From NCBI GenBank assembly GCA_047618565.1, contig JBLHKW010000035.1, positions 1 to 36,393 of the forward strand: a stretch of 36,393 bases of DNA, read 5' to 3'. A model generated the notes under the pieces. The model was not told the DNA's origin. It searched no databases and saw nothing but the letters and a program-made list of their open reading frames with translations. Shown here in pieces: positions 31,367 through 36,393 of this stretch; the first letter of the stretch is position 1, and every line of letters starts with the position of its first letter. The DNA is from JBLHKW01 sp047618565. GTDB lineage: Bacteria > Planctomycetota > UBA1135 > GCA-002686595. Position numbers and translations under genes: made by a program.

Positions 31367-31822
31367 ATGGCCGAGACCCAAGCGAGTGAGTTCAAGCGTA
31401 CGCGCCTGATGGAATTTGCCGAGACCGACATGGCCGGCATCGTCCACTTCGCGAACTTCTTCCGGTTCATGGAGGAGACCGAGCACGCCTTCTTCCGCTC
31501 CCTGGGCCTGACCGTCCACGGGCACGAGGGCGAATCCGTCTTCGGCTGGGTGCGCGTGCGCGCGACCTGCGACTACACCTACCCGGCGCGCTATCAGGAC
31601 CAGGTCGAGATCCATCTGCGCGTGCTGGAGATGGGCTCGAAGTCCATGCGCTACCAGTGCACCTTTCAGGCCGTCGATGATGCGGGGACGCCCAGCGGCC
31701 CGCAGATCGCGCGCGGCGAGCTCACGATCGTCCACGTTCGCAAGGAACCGTCCGCTGAGAGATTGCGCGCGGCGCCCATGCCTGCTGAAGTGACGCGCCT
31801 CATCGCTGCGGCCGGAGACTGA
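31367..31822 (+). CDS. Hot-dog fold acyl-CoA thioesterase (YbgC/4HBT-like)
   Basis: The ATG at 31367 (MAETQASEFKRTRLMEF) gives 151 residues; an ATG at 31343 would overlap the previous gene by 17 bp. The N-terminal pattern FAETDMAGIVHFANFFRFME holds Asp21, the catalytic position of YbgC/4-hydroxybenzoyl-CoA thioesterases, and is followed by the long hot-dog helix. Then come the strands YTYPARYQDQVEIHL and SMRYQCTF. It hydrolyses an acyl-CoA to free acid and CoA in the cytoplasm as a tetramer. Free acid from this enzyme could feed the LuxE-like ligase, and an enoyl-CoA hydratase gene lies in the same direction (inference). Confidence 0.88.
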   Translation: MAETQASEFKRTRLMEFAETDMAGIVHFANFFRFMEETEHAFFRSLGLTVHGHEGESVFGWVRVRATCDYTYPARYQDQVEIHLRVLEMGSKSMRYQCTFQAVDDAGTPSGPQIARGELTIVHVRKEPSAERLRAAPMPAEVTRLIAAAGD

Positions 31823-31872
31823 CGTCCTCGGCCACCGACTCCCCAAGCCCAACCCTGATCAGAGACAGAACC

Positions 31873-32430
31873 ATGCCCGCACCCGGAACCAGCAGCGGAA
31901 ACCTTTGGATGGTCTTCGCCTTCATGACGGTCGCGTCGTGGGGACTCTACGGAATCTTCCTGCACATGGGGCAGGAGGGCATGAACGACCCGGTCAACGG
32001 TCGCTACAAGGCCTTCTTCATGGTCGGCATCGCCTACGTGGCCATCGCCGTGCTCGCCCCGGCCGGTTTCATCGTGGCGAAGGGCGGCGATTGGAGCATG
32101 CCCAGCGCCGGATGGACCTGGTCCCTGGTCGCAGGCACGGTGGGGGCCATCGGCGCCTTCTGCGTCTTGCTGGCCTTCGGCGCAGGCGGCAAGCCAGCCG
32201 TGGTCATGTCGATCATCTTCGCCGGCGCGCCCATCGTGAACGCTTGCGTGGCCATCGCCATGCACCCGCCGGCCGGCGGTATCAGCACGCTGCGCTGGCA
32301 GTTCTACGCGGGCATCGCCCTGGCAGCCACGGGCGGCACCCTGGTCACCCTCTACAAGCCCAAGCCGCCTGCCAAGGGCCCCGCAGCCGTCCACGCACCC
32401 ATGGACGCACCCGCCGAAGCACTCAAGTGA
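31873..32430 (+). CDS. Single-EamA-domain membrane protein (DMT superfamily-like)
   Basis: This 185-residue protein has five hydrophobic helices: ~11-32 (LWMVFAFMTVASWGLYGIFL), 48-70, 83-105, 109-130 and 142-162. That is the size of one EamA domain, half of the usual ten-helix drug/metabolite transporter. Small five-helix members would need to dimerise. The C-terminal tail is proline/alanine-rich and short. AGAGACAG-type purine sequence precedes the ATG without a classic Shine-Dalgarno. Substrate and direction of transport are unknown. It lies 50 bp after the thioesterase gene. Confidence 0.7.
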   Translation: MPAPGTSSGNLWMVFAFMTVASWGLYGIFLHMGQEGMNDPVNGRYKAFFMVGIAYVAIAVLAPAGFIVAKGGDWSMPSAGWTWSLVAGTVGAIGAFCVLLAFGAGGKPAVVMSIIFAGAPIVNACVAIAMHPPAGGISTLRWQFYAGIALAATGGTLVTLYKPKPPAKGPAAVHAPMDAPAEALK

Positions 32431-32506
32431 TACGGCGACCGGCGTGGTGATGGGCCGCGCGTCCAGGCCACTCCATCAGGACCGTGAACCGCCACCCAAG
32501 CTGATT

Positions 32507-32529
32507 CCCGATCGGGGAACGAGATCGGG
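32507..32529 (+). repeat. 7-bp inverted repeat before the enoyl-CoA hydratase gene
   Basis: CCCGATC (32507-32513) and GATCGGG (32523-32529) with a 9-nt spacer; the right arm ends 8 nt before the ATG at 32538. A folded mRNA would sequester the initiation region. Confidence 0.4.
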
Positions 32530-32537
32530 CAAGAGCC

Positions 32538-33314
32538 ATGCACGAATTCTGCACCATCCAATCCGAGGGCCACGTCCTGACGGTCACCATCGACCGGCCC
32601 GAGGTGATGAACGCTCTGAACTTCGACGCCAACTTCGAGCTGGCGCAGATCTTCGATCGCTTCGATGCGGATCCCGACCTCTGGGTCGCCATCCTCACGG
32701 GCAGTGGAGAGCGTGCCTTCTGCGCCGGGCTCGACCTCAAGTCCCTCGACCCGGATAAAGAGCTCCCGATGGATCCGCCCTCGGGTTTCGGCGGCCTGAC
32801 CTCGCGCTTCCACAGCTCCAAGCCGATCATCGCCGCCGTGAACGGTGTCGCCGCCGGCGGCGGATTCGAGATCGCCCTGGCCTGCGACCTGATCGTCGCC
32901 GCGGACGGCGCCTTCTTCGCCCTACCCGAGGCGCGCGTCGGCCTCGTGCCCATGGCCGGCGGCATGCACCGCCTGACGCGCCAGATTGGCCTGAAGCTCG
33001 GCATGGCCATGCTGCTCACCGGGCGCCGCGTCTCCGCCCAGGAGGGCCTTGACCTCGGCTTCGTCAACGAGGTCGTGCCCCAGGCCGAACTCATGACTGC
33101 CGCGAATCAGTGGGCCGAGAAGATCCAGCACTGTGCACCGCTCTCGGTGCGCGCCATCAAGAGCTGCGTGATGGAGGGTATGCAGCACGGCAGCGTTCAG
33201 GATGCGATGGACGCCCAGTACGACGGCCTGGACGAGATGCTGCGTAGCGAGGACCTGACCGAAGGCCTGCGCGCCTTCCAGGAAAAGCGTCGCCCGGCCT
33301 GGAAGGGCCGTTAG
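32538..33314 (+). CDS. Enoyl-CoA hydratase/isomerase family protein
   Basis: This 258-residue crotonase-fold enzyme has the first oxyanion-hole segment AFCAGLDLKSLD (~66-77) and the second, GVAAGGGFEIALACDLIVA (~97-115), with the Glu equivalent to the first catalytic acid. PEARVGLVPMAGGMHRL (~131-147) supplies the second. Both acids of bona fide hydratases are thus present. It adds water across the 2,3-double bond of an enoyl-CoA in the cytoplasm. It is the last gene of the plus-strand run and lies near a thioesterase, so it may process the same acyl-CoA. A small stem in the 26-bp gap separates it from the converging pseudogene. Confidence 0.92.
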   Translation: MHEFCTIQSEGHVLTVTIDRPEVMNALNFDANFELAQIFDRFDADPDLWVAILTGSGERAFCAGLDLKSLDPDKELPMDPPSGFGGLTSRFHSSKPIIAAVNGVAAGGGFEIALACDLIVAADGAFFALPEARVGLVPMAGGMHRLTRQIGLKLGMAMLLTGRRVSAQEGLDLGFVNEVVPQAELMTAANQWAEKIQHCAPLSVRAIKSCVMEGMQHGSVQDAMDAQYDGLDEMLRSEDLTEGLRAFQEKRRPAWKGR

Positions 33315-33335
33315 GCGGGCAAACGCGGCCCGCTT
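33313..33335. terminator. Hairpin between converging genes
   Basis: A stem of about 8 bp (33313-33320 with 33328-33335, one G:T pair) and a 7-nt loop spans the end of the hydratase gene and the start of the gap to the minus-strand remnant. There is no strong T tract on either strand; a weak bidirectional terminator is possible. Confidence 0.35.
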
Positions 33336-33340
33336 CAGCG

Positions 33341-34026
33341 CTACTTCACATACCCGAGGGTTCGCAGCGCATCGAGCATCTCCTCGTCCTCGCTGGTCTT
33401 GCCCAGGCCCGTGGATTCGGCCGATACCGGGGCGATCGGATACGCGTCGACCCATTCGATGTCGCCCTGCAAGCCGGCCCTGAGGACTCCATCGGGCACC
33501 GTTCCGTCGAAGTCACGCGATAGCGGCAAGCCCAGGATCGTGAGCATGATGGGCGTGAGGCCCAGGATCGAAACGGTCTCCGGCTCTCCCCCCCGGCACG
33601 AAGCTGGGGCCGGCTGCGATGAAGATGCCCGGGTTGTGGTTCAGGTGGCTGGTCCCGTCGTATTCCCAGCCGTGGTCGGAGACGATGATGACATCCGTCT
33701 CCGGGCCCGCCCGTTCGAGGAGTCCACGACGAGCCCGTCGATATGCGCGTACATGTCCTCGACGCGCCGCATCGCCGTTTCGACTTCTCGCTCTGATACT
33801 CGTGCCGGCCACACCGCGTTGATGTTGGGCCCGAAGACGTGCCGCGTCATGTCGTGGGATGCGACGTCGATGCCCTGGATTTAGACCGCGAGTGTCTCGA
33901 CCGGGTGGGAGTCGAAGAGCTGCATGGTCATCTCGTAGTAGCTCCGATCACGGTCGATCCCCAGGTCAGCGTGGCATCCGAGAACCTGATGGGCGTTGAT
34001 GGAACACCGGGGGCCGCGCCCGCCCG
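33341..34026 (-). pseudogene. Decayed type I phosphodiesterase/nucleotide pyrophosphatase-like gene
   Basis: Read on the minus strand, fragments of one alkaline-phosphatase-fold protein lie in successive frames. The first reads …DRSYYEMTMQLFDSHPVETLAV-stop-IQGIDVASHD, with a TAA at 33883-33881 where relatives have a codon such as Tyr. It continues to MYAHIDGLV, shifts frame near 33720-33735 into LLERAGPETDVIIVSDHGWEYDG, and continues to AAGPSFVPGG. It shifts again at a run of seven C (33588-33594 on plus) into EPETVSILGLTPIMLTILGLPL. The end is EEMLDALRTLGYVK. The 5' part, with the catalytic Asp/Thr region, is missing: the remnant abuts the stop of the next gene. One nonsense change, two frameshifts and the truncation make it non-functional; the C-run shift alone could be a sequencing error. 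Confidence 0.85.
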
Positions 34027-34542
34027 TCAATCAGCTTTGGCCAGTTCCAGGGTCTGACGCAGGGGCCAGGTCGCGAAGAGCAGGCTTTCGCGCTTGCTTG
34101 TCACCACCATGCGGCGCGCCGATTGCCGAAGTGCTTCCTGCGTATCGTGCGGTGAGAAGTGGTCAGCATCGCTCAGGTCGAGGGCCATCTCCCGGAGGCT
34201 TTCAACGTCGGCCGGGTCATCGAGGATGATCAGCAGGTGGTAGGTGCTGCCCGCGGGCGCGGTGGGGGCCCCCGTGCAGCGCAGTACGGCCGCGACGGGG
34301 GGGGCGTCGGGTCGAAAGAGACTTCCACGGTGGGCGCAGTCCGCGGAGGTGTCTTCGATGTTGGGAAACACGGCCCACGCTGCTGCGGCGTCCAGGCGTG
34401 CGGCGACCCCCGCGCTCGCTTCGCGGAACCCGTGCTCCGTCAATCGCGCATGGGCCACGGGGGCGAGCACGACAGGCTCCGGTGTGCTCGCGCAAGCGCA
34501 CAGCCCGAAGGCCAGGAGTGTGATCCAGTTACGCAGGCTCAA
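34027..34542 (-). CDS. Small putative lipoprotein, coupled to the PLD-like gene
   Basis: The frame is open from the ATG at 34578, but I prefer a TTG start at 34542. It forms a TTGA overlap with the stop of the upstream gene and sits behind a purine-rich GGAGAGG within that gene's last codons. The 171-residue product would start LSLRNWITLLAFGLCACAS, a lipoprotein signal with lipobox GLCAC. The mature part has an EHGFREASAGVAARLDAAAAW segment, paired Cys (SADCAHRG, LRCTG), a YHLLIILDDPADVESLREMALDLSD stretch and a C-terminal SKRESLLFATWPL. I recognise no family. It would be membrane-anchored and facing the periplasm, probably working with the PLD-like protein. Confidence 0.65.
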   Translation of the reverse strand: MSLRNWITLLAFGLCACASTPEPVVLAPVAHARLTEHGFREASAGVAARLDAAAAWAVFPNIEDTSADCAHRGSLFRPDAPPVAAVLRCTGAPTAPAGSTYHLLIILDDPADVESLREMALDLSDADHFSPHDTQEALRQSARRMVVTSKRESLLFATWPLRQTLELAKAD

Positions 34543-36104
34543 ACCTCTCCTTTCAGCGGCAAGAGTCTCAGGAACCACTCCCGCAGGTGTTCCCCCGCGC
34601 TCATCTGGGGCTCTTCATGAAGCACCATTCCCTGGGTCGTCCAGCGCAGGCTCCCGTCATCGTTCAGCTCGACCCGCCAGGCATTGCGAGCGGCGAACTC
34701 GCGCTCCAGGCAGCTGCGCACCCATACGGCAAGCTCCGGGCTCTCGATCAGCACCCCCAGCTCGGTATTGAGGGTCATCGAGCGCGGGTCGACGTTCATC
34801 GATCCGACCAGCACGTGGGCGTCGCCAAAGACCGAACTCTTCGCGTGCAAGCCCAGCTTCAGGGCCTGGCTCCCCGGCGATCTGTGGTGCACATGACTCC
34901 ACGCGTCGCCGCGCAGCTCGTAGAGCTCGGCGCCGGCGGCCAGCAGGTCGTGGCGCGCGGAAGCGTAGAAGGTGTGGGCCAGGGGCTGATTCGTGCTCAC
35001 GTAGGAATTGGTCAGGATGCGGACGCGCTCGCCGGCATGCACGTGTTCGCGTACGTGCTCGAGGAAGGTCTCGTCCGGCACGAGGTAGGCGGAAACGATC
35101 AGCACGTCACCGTGGGTGCCCCCCAGGGCAGCCTCGAAGGCGCGCGCGAGGATCGACGTCGAACCATCGCTCTCGACGCTCGCCGCGTCGTGCAGGACGA
35201 GTGCCTGGCCTGACACCATCCGACCCTGGGCGCGCTCGAGCGCACCGAGCCAGCCCTGCCTTTGCAGGGATCGCCGCTTATCCACTCGCCGGTCCTCTTC
35301 GAACATCGCTCGCAGGGACTCACGCGCCCGATCTTGGGCGAGCCGCTGCTGCTCTGCGGCGACGGGTGCGGTGATGTCCCTGATCGGGATAGCCCATTCG
35401 CTATTCCAGAACTCGTCGAAGGAGAGTGCAAGCTGCCCGATCACCGGTCCGGACGCGAGCAGGTCCATGTCTCGAAAGTTAGCCTCGTCGCTGATGCCAA
35501 AATACTCGTCGCCGACGTTGCGTCCACCGAAGACGCCAGCAACCCCATCGACCAGGAAGAGCTTGTTGTGCATGCGGTGATCGAGCTGCCCGAGATTTCC
35601 GATGACTTCGAGGCGCTCCCAGATTCCGCTGCGATGGAGCGTTGGGTTGAAGGCCCGGATCTCGAGGTTGGGATGCAGGTCGAGGCCCCTGTCGAAGTCC
35701 TCGTAGCTCTCGAGCCTGAACCCGTCGATCATGAGTCGCACGCGGACTCCGCGGTCCGCAGCCTCCAGCAGGAAGTTGAGCAGCAGGCTTCCCGAGGTGT
35801 CCTCGTGCCAGAGGTAGGACTGCGCATCGATCGAAGACTCCGCGCTGGCCGCGAGTGCGAGGCGCACGTCGAGCCCCTCGTCGCCGCGGTCCATGGGGGC
35901 GAAGCGTGAGCCCCGGTCATCGCCGGGCGAGACGAAGACCCGTCCGAGGGCCGAGTCGGATGCCGGCGCGAGCGACTGACCTGGCACCCGCGGCAGATCG
36001 ACGTCCTCGACCGTTGCAACGCAACCCGAGTTCACCAGGCCAACGCAGAGTGGCGCCACCAGAAGAAGCGCTTTCAGGGCCGGATGACGAAGGCTGAGGG
36101 TCAT
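34539..36104 (-). CDS. Phospholipase D / cardiolipin synthase-like lipoprotein
   Basis: The ATG at 36104 gives 521 residues; an ATG at 36134 is in frame but lies upstream of the predicted -10 element. The signal peptide ends in a lipobox (LVNSGC). Two HKD motifs are present: HNKLFLVDGVAGVFGGRN and HAKSSVFGDAHVLVGSMN (H-x-K-x4-D, followed by G-G/S-x-N), so both halves of the PLD active site are intact. Spacing, with LWHEDTSG early and a long helical linker between halves, matches the cardiolipin synthase-like (ClsC/YmdC-type) branch. Being a lipoprotein, it would act on phospholipids at the periplasmic face or outer membrane. The partner lipoprotein gene overlaps its stop. Confidence 0.9.
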   Translation of the reverse strand: MTLSLRHPALKALLLVAPLCVGLVNSGCVATVEDVDLPRVPGQSLAPASDSALGRVFVSPGDDRGSRFAPMDRGDEGLDVRLALAASAESSIDAQSYLWHEDTSGSLLLNFLLEAADRGVRVRLMIDGFRLESYEDFDRGLDLHPNLEIRAFNPTLHRSGIWERLEVIGNLGQLDHRMHNKLFLVDGVAGVFGGRNVGDEYFGISDEANFRDMDLLASGPVIGQLALSFDEFWNSEWAIPIRDITAPVAAEQQRLAQDRARESLRAMFEEDRRVDKRRSLQRQGWLGALERAQGRMVSGQALVLHDAASVESDGSTSILARAFEAALGGTHGDVLIVSAYLVPDETFLEHVREHVHAGERVRILTNSYVSTNQPLAHTFYASARHDLLAAGAELYELRGDAWSHVHHRSPGSQALKLGLHAKSSVFGDAHVLVGSMNVDPRSMTLNTELGVLIESPELAVWVRSCLEREFAARNAWRVELNDDGSLRWTTQGMVLHEEPQMSAGEHLREWFLRLLPLKGEV

Positions 36105-36110
36105 CCAGGG

Positions 36111-36116
36111 ATCATA
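36111..36116 (-). promoter_or_regulatory. -10 element TATGAT, predicted leaderless start of the PLD-like gene
   Basis: On the minus strand TATGAT (36116 to 36111) ends 6 nt before the ATG at 36104. No -35 hexamer or Shine-Dalgarno is visible, and the predicted transcription start coincides with the start codon. Confidence 0.55.
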
Positions 36117-36280
36117 CTTGCTGACGCCGCGCATTGGCGGCGAGGCTCAGCCGTGGGTCGCTGCGCCCCCATCCCCCAAAGGGTGCCCCGAGCTGATGGG
36201 CGTGGGCACCGACCATCGAGCCTGGCGCCGCAACAGGCACCTCGCCGTAGATCCGACCGCTTCTGAAGCCGCGCGTTTCC

Positions 36281-36286
36281 TATTAT
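36281..36286 (+). promoter_or_regulatory. -10 element TATTAT, predicted leaderless start of the last gene
   Basis: TATTAT ends 6 nt before the ATG at 36293. This is the best -10 match of the five near-start elements in the window; again no -35 or Shine-Dalgarno is visible. Confidence 0.55.
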
Positions 36287-36292
36287 AGGGTG

Positions 36293-36393
36293 ATGGTGCT
36301 TCCTACCCTGCTCGCCGCCATCCCGCTCCTGCTCGCCCAGGAGTCCGAGCCCGTACCTCCGACGCCCTTCGACCGCGTCATCGAGCTCAAGAT
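36293..36393 (+). CDS. N-terminus of an exported protein (cut by the window edge)
   Basis: Thirty-three codons are visible from the ATG at 36293. MVLPTLLAAIPLLLAQES is a short Sec signal peptide with a likely cut after LLLA. A proline-rich start (EPVPPTPFDR) and VIELK of the mature protein follow. The family cannot be told. It is divergent from the PLD-like gene and has a strong -10 element 6 nt before the ATG. Confidence 0.6.
   Translation, partial: MVLPTLLAAIPLLLAQESEPVPPTPFDRVIELK

Larger units (their letters stand above)
36105..36292. other. Divergent intergenic region
   Basis: 188 bp between the divergent starts at 36104 (minus) and 36293 (plus). Both starts have -10 elements right next to the start codon. 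The middle contains GGTGCCC (36182-36188) and GGGCACC (36204-36210), a 7-bp inverted repeat that could be a shared operator. No gene is seen. Confidence 0.5.

Overview
The window is a GC-rich (roughly two-thirds G+C by eye) bacterial chromosome segment with tightly packed genes. The gene mix suggests a free-living, probably aquatic member of the Planctomycetota. That mix comprises formylglycine-type sulfatases, two PQQ-like beta-propeller proteins, many secreted proteins and lipoproteins, a DUF3311 plus sodium:solute symporter pair and a type IV prepilin. It also includes a phosphodiesterase remnant ending in a LGYV-type tail. The assignment is inference, because no rRNA or other phylogenetic marker is present. 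I found no tRNA, rRNA, CRISPR array or insertion sequence.

Layout. On the minus strand, 1-239 is the start of a prepilin, preceded by a 328-bp hairpin-rich leader. Then come two tandem, highly similar B12-binding-type radical SAM genes (568-3768), a structured 315-bp spacer, and a four-gene run for envelope or secreted proteins (4084-7717). The last of these comprises a degenerate metallopeptidase-like protein, a HEAT-repeat protein, a lipoprotein and an unknown protein. A divergent intergenic region with two matching 17-bp palindromes separates this run from a plus-strand PpiC/SurA-like secreted protein (7950-9782), which ends at a very strong hairpin. Next are an MsbA-type ABC exporter and two tandem 446-residue sulfatases. 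On the minus strand, ispD-ispF overlap by 4 bp. Divergent from them is ruvC, overlapping an unknown gene with a possible nuclease-like fold and an acidic tail, followed by a FlhG/MinD-type ATPase. A flavin-dependent halogenase-like gene follows (18879-20141).

From 20479 to 33314 everything lies on the plus strand. The order is two PQQ-like propeller proteins, a DUF3311 protein with an SSS symporter, and a tightly coupled three-gene set: LuxE/PaaK-like adenylating enzyme, LuxC-like acyl reductase/aldehyde dehydrogenase, and iron-type alcohol dehydrogenase. After these come a HemW-like radical SAM protein, a hot-dog thioesterase, a single-EamA-domain membrane protein and an enoyl-CoA hydratase. 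The three-gene set reads as a carboxylic acid to aldehyde to alcohol reduction route, or its reverse, without luciferase genes. It is the best candidate here for an undescribed metabolic system. The window closes with a decayed phosphodiesterase gene, a lipoprotein gene coupled to a phospholipase D-like lipoprotein gene on the minus strand, and the first 33 codons of a secreted protein on the plus strand.

A cross-cutting observation is that at least five genes (both sulfatases, ispD, the phospholipase D-like gene, and the last gene) carry a TATNNT-type -10 element exactly 6-7 nt before the start codon. This predicts leaderless mRNAs as a common expression mode in this genome.
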